Assembly (NCBI GenBank): GCA_945861085.1
Contig: OX244046.1
Coordinates: 1,984,001-2,048,000, forward strand
Direction of reading: 5' to 3'
From: Clostridioides difficile_D
GTDB taxonomy: Bacteria > Bacillota > Clostridia > Peptostreptococcales > Peptostreptococcaceae
Length of the DNA stretch: 64,000 nucleotides
The notes beneath the pieces are model-generated. The model had not been told where the DNA came from. It did no database searches and saw nothing but the letters and a program-made list of their open reading frames with translations. The translations under genes and the position numbers were made by a program. Positions within the stretch are counted from its first letter, which is position 1, and each line of letters starts with the position of its first letter. Of the stretch, positions 7,973 through 16,507 are shown piece by piece.

Positions 7973-9226
7973 ATGAGTAAAGTTATAGTAGTTGGTGGAG
8001 GAGCCTCCGGAATGATGGCAGCTTTGTCAGCTTCAAAAAATAATAATGAAGTAATATTAATTGAGAGAAATGGAGAATTGGGAAGGAAACTAAGGGCAAC
8101 TGGTGGAGGTAGATGTAATTTTACCAACAACAGAGATATAGAAGATTTTTTTGATAAAGTCGTTAATAATAAAAAATTTCTCTACAGTAGTTTCTATACG
8201 TTTACAAATAAGAATCTTATTTCGTATTTTGAAAGTAGAAATTTAGAATATAAGATTGAAGAAGAAAATGACCACAAAGTATATACAAAAAATGATAAAT
8301 CTATAGAAGTAATAGAAGTATTAAATAAAGATTTACTCAGTCACAATGTAAAGATAATGTATAATAAAAAAGTTACAGACATTATGACTGAAGAAATAGC
8401 TCCAAAAGATGACTATAGTAAGGACAAGTCAAAGTATTTAATAAGAGGAGTCATTTTAGATACTGGAGATAAGATACTCGGAGACAAGATTATTATATCA
8501 ACTGGAGGAGTAAGTTATTCAAAAACGGGTTCAGATGGTTCAATGTATACGATTCTTAAAAACCATGGACATACATTAAATAAACTATATCCTGCTTTAG
8601 TTCCACTTACAATAGAGGAAAAATGGATTAAAGGTTTACAAGGAATATCTATGAAGAATGTGGAAATATCTTGTAAGATTAAGAAAAGGAAAATATCAAA
8701 ATTAGGGGATATGTTATTTGCACATTTTGGAATAACAGGACCTTGTGTGCTTATAATGTCTTCTTATATTAATAAGATTATTGAAAAAGAAAAGGTAGAA
8801 TTAAATATAGATTTCTTACCAAATCTAAAAGCTGATGAAATCTCTAGAATAATTAGAGAATTTCCAAATAAAAATATTTTAAATAATCTTAAGCAAATAT
8901 TACCTCAAAATTTCTTAAAAGAAGTTCTTTCTCTACTATCTTTGAGTGATAAAAAGGCAAGTGATTTGTCTAAGGCAGATGAAATTAAAATTATTGAGTA
9001 TATAAAAAATATGAAGCTAACTTGCAATGGAACCACAGGTATAAACACTGGTATGGTTACTTCTGGTGGCATCTCAGTTAAAGAAATTAATTCTTCTACT
9101 ATGGAATCTAAATTAATTAAAAACTTGTTTTTTACAGGTGAGGTAATTGATATAGATGCAGAAACTGGTGGATACAATTTACAAATAGCATTTTCAACTG
9201 GATATCTTGCAGGTATTAGTGTATAA
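7973..9226 (+). CDS. NAD(P)/FAD-dependent oxidoreductase, HI0933/YtfP/BaiN-like family
   Basis: The 417-residue flavoprotein starts with an FAD-binding dinucleotide fold (VVGGGASGMMAAL, residues 5-17), followed by the family signature GGGRCNFTN. The end FTGEVIDIDAETGGYNLQIAFSTGYLAG is the conserved C-terminal FAD-contacting segment. Length is typical for the family. Members include BaiN-like enzymes proposed to act in bile-acid dehydroxylation, but the housekeeping context (phosphatase before, cmk after) points to the widely conserved paralogue of unknown substrate. GGAG precedes the ATG. Confidence 0.85.
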   Translation: MSKVIVVGGGASGMMAALSASKNNNEVILIERNGELGRKLRATGGGRCNFTNNRDIEDFFDKVVNNKKFLYSSFYTFTNKNLISYFESRNLEYKIEEENDHKVYTKNDKSIEVIEVLNKDLLSHNVKIMYNKKVTDIMTEEIAPKDDYSKDKSKYLIRGVILDTGDKILGDKIIISTGGVSYSKTGSDGSMYTILKNHGHTLNKLYPALVPLTIEEKWIKGLQGISMKNVEISCKIKKRKISKLGDMLFAHFGITGPCVLIMSSYINKIIEKEKVELNIDFLPNLKADEISRIIREFPNKNILNNLKQILPQNFLKEVLSLLSLSDKKASDLSKADEIKIIEYIKNMKLTCNGTTGINTGMVTSGGISVKEINSSTMESKLIKNLFFTGEVIDIDAETGGYNLQIAFSTGYLAGISV

Positions 9227-9272
9227 ATATAGTTCTTTTAATAATTAAATATGAATAGATAGAGGTGTATAT

Positions 9273-9923
9273 ATGGGTAATTTAGTTATAGCTGTAGATG
9301 GTCCAGCAGGAGCTGGAAAAAGTACAATAGCCAAGATAGTAGCAAAAAAGCTAAATATAAATTATATAGATACAGGTGCTATGTATAGAGCAGTTACTTA
9401 TAAGTGTTTAAAAAGTGGTATTGATGTCAATAATGAGAAGGAAGTTATTCAAATAGCTGAAAATTCGGATATAGATTTCAAGGACAATAGTATATACTTG
9501 GATAAAGAAGTTATAAATGAAGAAATAAGAACAATAGAAGTAAGTAACAATGTTTCTAATGTAGCCAAAATAAAAAAAGTAAGACAGTTGATGGTTGAAG
9601 TTCAACGAAAAATAGGTACAAAAAGTTCAGTAATATTAGATGGTAGAGATATAGGTTCATATGTTTTCCCAAATGCAGATTACAAATTCTTTTTAGTAGC
9701 TACTCCGGAAGAACGAGGAAGTAGACGTTACAAAGAGCTTTGTAATAAAGGATATAATACTACTTTAAAAGAAGTAATTGAAGATATAATAAAGCGAGAT
9801 GCAATTGACTCAAATAGAGAATTTGCACCATTAGTAAAAGCTGATGATGCACTAGAAATAGATACTACAGGAAAAAACATAGAAGATGTTGTAGATGAAG
9901 TTATATCTAAAATAAATCTTTAG
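9273..9923 (+). CDS. cmk: Cytidylate kinase
   Basis: The 216-residue enzyme phosphorylates CMP and dCMP to the diphosphates with ATP. The P-loop GPAGAGKST is at residues 10-18, followed by the YIDTGAMYRAVTYKCL segment that binds the nucleotide and the strongly conserved LDGRDIGSYVFPNADYKFFL segment. The C-terminal half contains the LID-like region with R-D-A-I-D-S-N-R-E-F-A-P-L. Length is as expected (about 215-230). It lies 46 bp after the flavoprotein gene and 48 bp before plsC, and a cmk-plsC-ispH order is common in Clostridia. Confidence 0.95.
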   Translation: MGNLVIAVDGPAGAGKSTIAKIVAKKLNINYIDTGAMYRAVTYKCLKSGIDVNNEKEVIQIAENSDIDFKDNSIYLDKEVINEEIRTIEVSNNVSNVAKIKKVRQLMVEVQRKIGTKSSVILDGRDIGSYVFPNADYKFFLVATPEERGSRRYKELCNKGYNTTLKEVIEDIIKRDAIDSNREFAPLVKADDALEIDTTGKNIEDVVDEVISKINL

Positions 9924-9971
9924 TCTAAGTATCATAATGAAAATATAATGTAGTGTTGAAGGGAGATAAAA

Positions 9972-10568
9972 GTGAATTTTTATAGATTTGCAATAAATAT
10001 TTTTAAAGGTTTTTCTAAAATATTTTTTAAATATGAAGTTATAGGTGCAGAGAATATTCCAGATAGAGGCAATATAGTAATAGCATCAAATCATAAGTCG
10101 AATCTTGACCCTATATTCTTGGCTGCTGCCATAGAAAATAGAGAAATAGCTGCAATTGCAAAAAAAGAACTATTTAGAGTCAAGCCATTAGGATTTATAT
10201 TAAAAAAATTGCATGTTATGCCTATAAATAGAGAAAAGCCAGATGTATCTACAATAAAAACTATTTTAAGGTCAATTAGAGATGGTTATGTATTAGGCAT
10301 ATTTCCAGAGGGAACTAGAATAAAAGGAGATTCTTTTGGTAGGGCTAAGGCAGGTCTTTCTGTATTTACAATAAAGAGTAAATCTAAAGTTGTTCCAGTA
10401 TCAATAATATCTAAATACAAACTTTTTAGTAAAGTAATTGTATATATTGGAGAGCCAATATCGTTTGAAGAACATTTTAAGGAAAAATTGAGTAATGATG
10501 ACCATGAAAGAATATCACAAGAGATTTTAGAAGTGATAAAACAAAATTACTTTAAATATTCAAAATAA
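9972..10568 (+). CDS. plsC: 1-acyl-sn-glycerol-3-phosphate acyltransferase
   Basis: The 198-residue membrane-associated enzyme makes phosphatidic acid from lysophosphatidic acid. The catalytic NHx4D motif is N-H-K-S-N-L-D with His41 and Asp46, and the phosphate-binding motif is FPEGTR at residues 111-116. A hydrophobic N-terminus likely tethers it to the membrane. The start is GTG (9972), with GGGAG just upstream. It ends 12 bp before ispH. Confidence 0.92.
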   Translation: MNFYRFAINIFKGFSKIFFKYEVIGAENIPDRGNIVIASNHKSNLDPIFLAAAIENREIAAIAKKELFRVKPLGFILKKLHVMPINREKPDVSTIKTILRSIRDGYVLGIFPEGTRIKGDSFGRAKAGLSVFTIKSKSKVVPVSIISKYKLFSKVIVYIGEPISFEEHFKEKLSNDDHERISQEILEVIKQNYFKYSK

Positions 10569-10580
10569 GGGGGTAAACTT

Positions 10581-11420
10581 GTGAACGTAAAAATAGCAAA
10601 AAATGCTGGCTTTTGTTTTGGAGTAAAGAGAGCGATGAAAATGGCATGGGATGAAGTTGAAAAAAATGACTCTGGCATATATGCTTTAGGTCCTCTTATT
10701 CACAACAAACAAGCAGTAGCAAAATATGAAGAAAAAGGTCTTAAGACTGTTGATGAAATTGATATAATACCAAATTATGAAAATATGATAATAAGATCTC
10801 ATGGAGTTCCTGAGAATATATATAAAGAAGCAAAAGAAAAAAAACTAAAAATTGTGGATACTACATGTCCATTTGTAAAAAAAATACATACAGTAGTAAG
10901 TGAGTATCATAATAAGGGCTATGAAATAATAGTTATTGGAGATATGAAGCATCCAGAAGTTATAGGTATAAATGGATGGTGTGAAAATTCAGCAATAATA
11001 ATAAAGACTTTGGAACAAATGGAAAATATGGAATTTGATAATTCAAAAAAATATTGTCTTGTTGCACAGACTACAATAAATCCAGATTTATATCTAAGTA
11101 TAGTTGCTAAACTATCAGATAAACTAGAAGATATAGTATTTAATGATACCATTTGTTCAGCTACAAAAACAAGACAAGAATCAGCTAAAGAGCTAGCTAG
11201 AGAAGTTGATTGTATGGTAGTTATAGGAGGTAAACATAGTTCCAATACTCAAAAATTAGTAAAGGTTTGTGAAGATTTAGTACCAACTTTTGCAATAGAG
11301 ACTAAGGATGAATTGGATGCACAGATGCTTAAAAAATATAAAAATTTAGGTGTTACAGCAGGAGCATCTACACCTAATTGGATAATAGAAGAAGTTGTAA
11401 CATTCCTTGAAAATTTATAA
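10581..11420 (+). CDS. ispH: 4-hydroxy-3-methylbut-2-enyl diphosphate reductase
   Basis: This is the last enzyme of the MEP isoprenoid pathway, reducing HMBPP to IPP and DMAPP. The 279-residue protein has the three cysteines that bind the catalytic 4Fe-4S cluster at Cys12 (AGFCFGVKRA), Cys96 (DTTCPFVKK) and Cys192 (NDTICSATKTRQ), plus RSHGVPE and the C-terminal VTAGASTPNWIIEEV motif. In some clostridia this protein is fused to ribosomal protein S1 domains; here it ends at 279 residues, so it is the unfused form. The start is GTG, with GGGGG upstream. Confidence 0.95.
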   Translation: MNVKIAKNAGFCFGVKRAMKMAWDEVEKNDSGIYALGPLIHNKQAVAKYEEKGLKTVDEIDIIPNYENMIIRSHGVPENIYKEAKEKKLKIVDTTCPFVKKIHTVVSEYHNKGYEIIVIGDMKHPEVIGINGWCENSAIIIKTLEQMENMEFDNSKKYCLVAQTTINPDLYLSIVAKLSDKLEDIVFNDTICSATKTRQESAKELAREVDCMVVIGGKHSSNTQKLVKVCEDLVPTFAIETKDELDAQMLKKYKNLGVTAGASTPNWIIEEVVTFLENL

Positions 11421-11440
11421 ATTTGATAGATAATAAAAAC

Positions 11441-11578
11441 AGGTGGATATTGTTATAATGTAGAACTTATCATAATATCCACCTTTGATTTCATATTACA
11501 TATGGTAAATAGATAACCTAGTATCAAAAAGTGTGTATCTTAATACGAGAAATTGATAATATAAGATACGCACTTTTT
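11441..11578 (+). terminator. Two consecutive hairpins after ispH
   Basis: The first hairpin pairs AGGTGGATATT (11441-11451) with AATATCCACCT (11474-11484). The second pairs AAAAAGTGTGTATCTTA (11526-11542) with TAAGATACGCACTTTTT (11562-11578). The second has A- and T-runs on its flanks and could work as an intrinsic terminator in both directions. Confidence 0.7.
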
Positions 11579-11606
11579 AATATTAGAAATTTAAAAGAAA
11601 TATTGA

Positions 11607-11621
11607 TATTGATTATCAATA
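11607..11621. promoter_or_regulatory. Perfect 15-bp palindrome, candidate metal-regulator operator
   Basis: TATTGATTATCAATA is a perfect odd palindrome 52 bp before the start of the metal-permease gene, overlapping its probable promoter. It resembles half-conserved Fur/MntR-type boxes (GATAATNATTATC-like). Metal-dependent repression is inferred from the site and the gene downstream. Confidence 0.45.
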
Positions 11622-11672
11622 GAAAATAAAATATAATATAATTATTGCAAAGTTAGTATAGGAGGTAAATTA

Positions 11673-12827
11673 ATGGAAATGTTAATATCTGCTTCTGAAG
11701 AAGCATTTTTACATGTGGGTTCTATGATTGGATTTTTTATTTTGTTATTTGGATATATTAATTATAAAACTAGTGGGAATTTTACTAATATCATATCAAA
11801 AAACAGAAAACTTCAACCTTTAATGGGTGCTTTAATTGGAGCTATACCAGGTTGTGGGGGAAGTTTGGCAATAATGCCATTATATATAAAGGGGAAATTA
11901 AGTTTTGGAGCAATAATTGCAAGTTTAATAGCTAGTATGGGAGATGCCTCATTTGTACTTATTTCATCAAATATTAAAATGTATTTTTTTGTTACTATAG
12001 TTAGTACTATTACAGGAATAATAACTGGGCAACTAGTGGATTATTTTAAACTAGAAGAAAAATTAGGGCTAAAAAACCGTAGAGAATGGGATAAATACAA
12101 TATAAGTAAAAATAACTCTAAAGAAAATAAGGAACAACATAATCATGATGAAATAATTTTGGACAATCTAGCTAAATCTCATGGAAATACAAATAGACTT
12201 GCATTTATAATAACACATGGAAAGGGATATAAAATTTATATAGGAATTATATTAATAGGATTTATATTTATGTCACTTGCTCATTCTGGTATTAATCTTC
12301 CTATAATTGAGAAATTACATTCATTAGAAGAAGCGATAGCAGTGATTGGAATATTATTTTCAATAATTTATATGTGGTGTTTTAAAAAGGTATTTAAAAA
12401 TTCTAATCAAAAAGAGGAAGAAAATAAAAAGATTTCTCTACGAGAAATGCTGATACATTCTGTTGGTGAAATATCATTTGTAATTACATGGATTTTTATT
12501 GCATATCTTATTTACGATTTGATAATATTAATTTTAGGTGGAGATGAATACTTGGTTAAACTAGTGTTATCAACAGGTGTAATAAGTGTATTCATAGGTG
12601 CAGGTCTTGGGCTTATTCCAGGGTGTGGTATACAAATTGTGCTTATGTCATTTTATTTGAAGGGAACTATACCACTTGGGGCAGTGATAGCTAACTCTAT
12701 ATCTCAAGATGGGGATGCACTTTTCCCTCTTCTGGCAATGGATAAAAAATCTTCTTTATGGGCCATGATTATTACTACTATACCAGCAATACTTGTAGGT
12801 ATGATAGTTTATGTACTTTTAGGATAA
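11673..12827 (+). CDS. Putative 10-TM heavy-metal/manganese permease (ArsP_2 family)
   Basis: The 384-residue membrane protein is built from two homologous halves, each with a P-G-C-G motif after a hydrophobic helix. The first is IGAIPGCGGSLAIMPLYIKGK (Cys61) and the second is GLIPGCGIQIVLMSFYLKGT near residue 320. Each is followed by a conserved G-D-A (MGDASF, DGDALF). This duplicated layout is that of the ArsP_2 / putative manganese transporter family. A cytosolic loop near residues 145-170 is polar with histidines (QHNHDE) and may bind metal. The exported ion is not proven. AGGAGG precedes the ATG. It is a single-gene unit with its own operator-like palindrome and terminator. Confidence 0.75.
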   Translation: MEMLISASEEAFLHVGSMIGFFILLFGYINYKTSGNFTNIISKNRKLQPLMGALIGAIPGCGGSLAIMPLYIKGKLSFGAIIASLIASMGDASFVLISSNIKMYFFVTIVSTITGIITGQLVDYFKLEEKLGLKNRREWDKYNISKNNSKENKEQHNHDEIILDNLAKSHGNTNRLAFIITHGKGYKIYIGIILIGFIFMSLAHSGINLPIIEKLHSLEEAIAVIGILFSIIYMWCFKKVFKNSNQKEEENKKISLREMLIHSVGEISFVITWIFIAYLIYDLIILILGGDEYLVKLVLSTGVISVFIGAGLGLIPGCGIQIVLMSFYLKGTIPLGAVIANSISQDGDALFPLLAMDKKSSLWAMIITTIPAILVGMIVYVLLG

Positions 12828-12945
12828 ATACAATTATAAATAAAAATAGTATTGAAAAAACAATAAAATACATAAATTTATATTGTAATAATAATGCTAA
12901 TTAAATGTAGAAATAGAAAAAACTCAATATAACTTAAATATTAAT

Positions 12946-12990
12946 GAGAACATGGGAAATTATATTATTCCTCATGTTCTCTCTATTTAA
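12946..12990 (+). terminator. Intrinsic terminator after the metal permease
   Basis: GAGAACATG pairs with CATGTTCTC (12973-12981), followed by TCTATTTAATT. The remaining bases to 13124 are AT-rich promoter sequence for ade; no riboswitch was recognised there. Confidence 0.7.
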
Positions 12991-13124
12991 TTAAATGAAT
13001 AATGGAACAAATTTCAAGTGATACTTTTTATCAAAACTCATATATAATATATATTAATAAATCAAACTATAATATGTAATATAACTAGTATGTTGATATA
13101 AAAAACTTAAGAGGAGTTGTAAAA

Positions 13125-14822
13125 ATGGGTAGTTTAAAGAGACAGTGTGATGTGGCAAGTGGAAGAGAGAAAGCTGACATTGTACTTAAAGATGGGACAA
13201 TCATAAATGTATTTACAGAAGAGCTAATAGTAGGAGATGTAGCAATAGTTGGAGATACTATTGTTGGTATTGGCGATTACAAGGGCAATATAGAAATTGA
13301 TTGTAGTGGTAAATATATATCACCTGGTTTTATTGATGCACATATGCATATTGAGTCTACAATGGTAATGCCAATTGAATTATCAAAAAAATTATTAAAA
13401 TCAGGTACGACAACTATCATAGCTGACCCACATGAGTTGGTTAATGTAAAGGGAACAAGTGCAATAGATTTTTTATTAGAATCAACAAAGGATATACCAC
13501 TTAATGTATATATTATGATGCCTTCATCTGTACCTGCAACGAGCTTTGAAACTAACGGAATTGGTAAATTTAGTGCAAAAGACATGAAAAGCTACATAAA
13601 TAATCCCAGAATTTTAGGTTTAGGAGAGGTAATGTGTTTCAATGATGTTATAAATTCTGAAAATGAAATCTTGGATAAACTAGAGCTTTTCAAAAATAAG
13701 GTTGTGGATGGACATGCACCTAATATAAGTGGAAAATCACTTCAGACATATGTATGTGCAGGAATAGAAAATGACCATGAATGTATAACTTTTGATGAAG
13801 TATATGAAAAATTGAGAGCAGGGTTAAAAATTTTAATAAGAGAAGGAAGTGCAGCAAAAAACTTAAAATCTATAGTAAGTGGTATGTTAAAGTATAACTT
13901 GCCAATTGAAGAATTTATGTTTTGCACAGACGATAAGCATCTAGATGATATAGAAAAACAAGGTCACATAAGATGGAATATAAAATGTGCGATTGATTTG
14001 GGTATGGACCCTATCAAGGCTATAAAAATTGCAACTTATAATTCTGCAAGAGTATATGGGTTAAAGAAAATTGGAGCAATAGGCGCTGGATATAAGGCGG
14101 ACATTGTTGTATTGAGTGATTTAGATAAAATGGAAGTGGATAGTGTCTATAAAGATGGTAAATTAGTAAAGGAAGAAATCTTCTCTACTTACAATTATGA
14201 GATTAAAGATAAAAAATTGCTTAATACGGTCAAGTTTAAATATATTAATAAAGAAAAAATACAGTTAAAAGCAAGTGAAAAAAATTATGTAATGGAAATT
14301 GTACCTTATCAAATTTTGACAAATAAAGTATATGAATCTCTACCAAGTGTAGATGGATATTTTGTTCCAAATGAAGAGTACTCAAAACTTTGTGTTATCG
14401 AGAGACATAGAATGACTGGAAATATATCAATTGCTCCACTAAAAGGATTTGGTATAAAAAACGGAGCAATAGCTACTACTGTGGCTCATGATTCTCATAA
14501 TATTCTAGTTGCAGGAGATAACGATGATGATATTCTAGTTGCCATAAATTATTTAAAAGAAATACAAGGTGGTTATGTGATTGTATCAAATGGAAAAGTT
14601 ATTGCACACCTAAGTCTTCAAGTAGCTGGATTAATTAGTACTCTTACAGCTGAAGAAGTACAAGAAACTACTGATAATATGTTGGAGATAGCAAGAAAAA
14701 TGGGAGTTCCAAAGTATGTAGACCCTTTTATTACGCTTTCTTTTATGGCACTTCCTGTTGTTCCACAAATAAGACTTACTGATTTAGGTCTGTTTGATGT
14801 TGAAGGGTTTAAATTTATATAG
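13125..14822 (+). CDS. ade: Adenine deaminase
   Basis: The 565-residue amidohydrolase converts adenine to hypoxanthine and ammonia for purine salvage. Metal ligands are visible in PGFIDAHMHIEST (His73, His75, Glu77), then GHAPNISGKSLQTYVCAG, DDKH and the C-terminal VAHDSHNI region. These belong to the long microbial Ade type, not the eukaryotic-type enzyme. Length fits the family (about 570-600). The ATG follows AAGAGGAG. No purine riboswitch is seen upstream. The gene appears monocistronic and its terminator is provided by a repeat element (next entry). Confidence 0.95.
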   Translation: MGSLKRQCDVASGREKADIVLKDGTIINVFTEELIVGDVAIVGDTIVGIGDYKGNIEIDCSGKYISPGFIDAHMHIESTMVMPIELSKKLLKSGTTTIIADPHELVNVKGTSAIDFLLESTKDIPLNVYIMMPSSVPATSFETNGIGKFSAKDMKSYINNPRILGLGEVMCFNDVINSENEILDKLELFKNKVVDGHAPNISGKSLQTYVCAGIENDHECITFDEVYEKLRAGLKILIREGSAAKNLKSIVSGMLKYNLPIEEFMFCTDDKHLDDIEKQGHIRWNIKCAIDLGMDPIKAIKIATYNSARVYGLKKIGAIGAGYKADIVVLSDLDKMEVDSVYKDGKLVKEEIFSTYNYEIKDKKLLNTVKFKYINKEKIQLKASEKNYVMEIVPYQILTNKVYESLPSVDGYFVPNEEYSKLCVIERHRMTGNISIAPLKGFGIKNGAIATTVAHDSHNILVAGDNDDDILVAINYLKEIQGGYVIVSNGKVIAHLSLQVAGLISTLTAEEVQETTDNMLEIARKMGVPKYVDPFITLSFMALPVVPQIRLTDLGLFDVEGFKFI

Positions 14823-14845
14823 ACATTATAAAAGTAATAATAAGT

Positions 14846-14961
14846 GGGGCTATCTCAAAATAGAGATAAGCCTTTTTTATTGTTGAAATGATGAAAATAT
14901 ATTTGATTTCATACAAAAAAGAATGCATCATGAACTAAAAAGTTTATTTTGAGACACTCTC
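14846..14961 (-). repeat. MITE-like repeat, full copy A
   Basis: Read on the minus strand, this is nearly identical over about 118 bp to 53772-53888. Terminal inverted repeats share TGTCTCAAAATA (12 bp; one base differs at one end of this copy, giving TATCTCAAAATA). There is no coding capacity. The end next to ade forms GGCTATCTC...GAGATAAGCC followed by six Ts, so it acts as the ade terminator. Confidence 0.75.
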
Positions 14962-15162
14962 ATTTTAATTAATCTATTATTTGACTTTATTTTAAGTTTA
15001 AATATCCTAATAAAACTATTTTTAACATATAAACATATGAAAATTACATATTTATGAAACTTTATAAATAAAAAATAAAATATTTTATTTATATATAGGT
15101 ATATAGGGTAATAATATAAAAATAATATAAAATTATTAATAAAAACAAAAGGAGAGATATTT

Positions 15163-15630
15163 ATGTTGAGTATAGGAACAAAAGCACCCGAATTTACATT
15201 AGAAGATAAAGATGGAAATAAAGTAAGTATGTCAGATTTTAAAGGAAAAAAAGTAGTAGTATATTTTTATCCTAAAGATAATACACCAGGATGTACACGT
15301 CAAGCTTGTGCTTTTAGAAATGCGTATGATGGATTTAAAAAGGAAGATGTACAAGTTATTGGTATAAGTAAAGACAGTATAAAATCACATCAAAAATTTG
15401 CAGAAAAGCATGAACTTCCTTTTATTTTACTTTCTGACCCTGATTTAGTTGCTATAAAAGCCTTTGATGTATGGAAAGAGAAAAAAATGTATGGAAAAAC
15501 TGCATTGGGAGTTGTACGTGCGACATATATCATAGATGAAAATGGAATTATTGAGAAAGTTTTTGAAAAAGCAAAACCAGATACAAATGCACAAGAGATT
15601 CTTGAATATTTGGAAAAACAGGAGCAATAA
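15163..15630 (+). CDS. bcp: Thioredoxin-dependent thiol peroxidase (Bcp/PrxQ peroxiredoxin)
   Basis: The 155-residue peroxiredoxin reduces peroxides using a peroxidatic Cys44 in the motif YPKDNTPGCTRQACAFR, with a candidate resolving Cys49 five residues later, as in E. coli Bcp. The thioredoxin-like fold spans the whole protein and length is typical. AGGAGAG precedes the ATG. yaaA starts six bases after the stop, so the two form a peroxide-defence pair. Confidence 0.95.
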   Translation: MLSIGTKAPEFTLEDKDGNKVSMSDFKGKKVVVYFYPKDNTPGCTRQACAFRNAYDGFKKEDVQVIGISKDSIKSHQKFAEKHELPFILLSDPDLVAIKAFDVWKEKKMYGKTALGVVRATYIIDENGIIEKVFEKAKPDTNAQEILEYLEKQEQ

Positions 15631-15636
15631 GAATTT

Positions 15637-16380
15637 ATGATTATAATGTTATCACCAGCTAAAAATATGAAAAATATAGAAGTACTTGATAGAGATTTGA
15701 ATTTGCCCTGTTTTATAGATAACACAAAAGAAATAGTGGAAAATATAAAGACATTTAGCATAGAAGATTTTAAAAGTAAAATGAAAATTAATGAAAAATT
15801 AGCTGTATTAAATAAAAATAGATTTGAAAGCATTAAGTTTGATAGATTAGGAAGCCCTGCAATCTTAACTTATGATGGAATACAATATAAAAATATAGAA
15901 GCAGAAAATTTTACAAAGCAAGACGAAGAATTTGCAGATAGTTGTATTCGAATCATAAGTGGATTGTATGGAGTTGTAAAACCATATGACAGCATATATG
16001 AATATAGGTTAGAAATGCAGACGAAATTACAGATAGGTGAGTTTAAGAATTTATATGAATATTGGGGAAATCTTATATATAAAGAATTAATCAAAGAAAA
16101 AACAGCTATCGTTAATCTTTCATCAAATGAATACAGCAAGTCCATAGAAAAATTTATTAAAGATAGTGATACATATATTACATGTACTTTTAAAGTAAAC
16201 AAAAATGGTTTATTGAAAGTGGAATCTACACAAGCAAAGAAAGCTAGAGGGATGATGGTAAAGTACATTATAAAAAATAGGATAAGAGATATTGAGGAAC
16301 TGAAAAAGTTTAATTTAGAAGGATATAAGTATCAAGAAAATTTATCTGACAATAGAGAATACATATTTGTAAAAGAGTAG
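15637..16380 (+). CDS. yaaA: Peroxide stress protein YaaA (DUF328)
   Basis: The 247-residue protein starts with MIIMLSPAKNM, the family signature, and contains the L-x-x-Y-D-G-I-x-Y and LYGVVKPYDSIYEYRLEM segments characteristic of YaaA. In E. coli it is OxyR-controlled and limits free intracellular iron during peroxide stress. Here its placement six bases after bcp supports a shared oxidative-stress role. Confidence 0.92.
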   Translation: MIIMLSPAKNMKNIEVLDRDLNLPCFIDNTKEIVENIKTFSIEDFKSKMKINEKLAVLNKNRFESIKFDRLGSPAILTYDGIQYKNIEAENFTKQDEEFADSCIRIISGLYGVVKPYDSIYEYRLEMQTKLQIGEFKNLYEYWGNLIYKELIKEKTAIVNLSSNEYSKSIEKFIKDSDTYITCTFKVNKNGLLKVESTQAKKARGMMVKYIIKNRIRDIEELKKFNLEGYKYQENLSDNREYIFVKE

Positions 16381-16507
16381 AAGTTTTATTAAGTATTAAA
16401 TCGCATTGTTAAATTTAGGTAAAATATACTTATTGTGTATTGAATTGAACTTGATTTTAAAATATAATTATTCTTAAATCAAAAAAAGAAAGGAGTGGTC
16501 TTCCAAA

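Noticed and set aside
13000..13124. Purine riboswitch upstream of ade.
   Set aside because: The conserved purine-aptamer loops and junction sequences are missing from the AT-rich leader.
15390..15833. 147-codon antisense ORF across bcp and yaaA.
   Set aside because: It is a shadow of two well-supported genes, has low-complexity Ser/Phe/Ile composition and no ribosome site.
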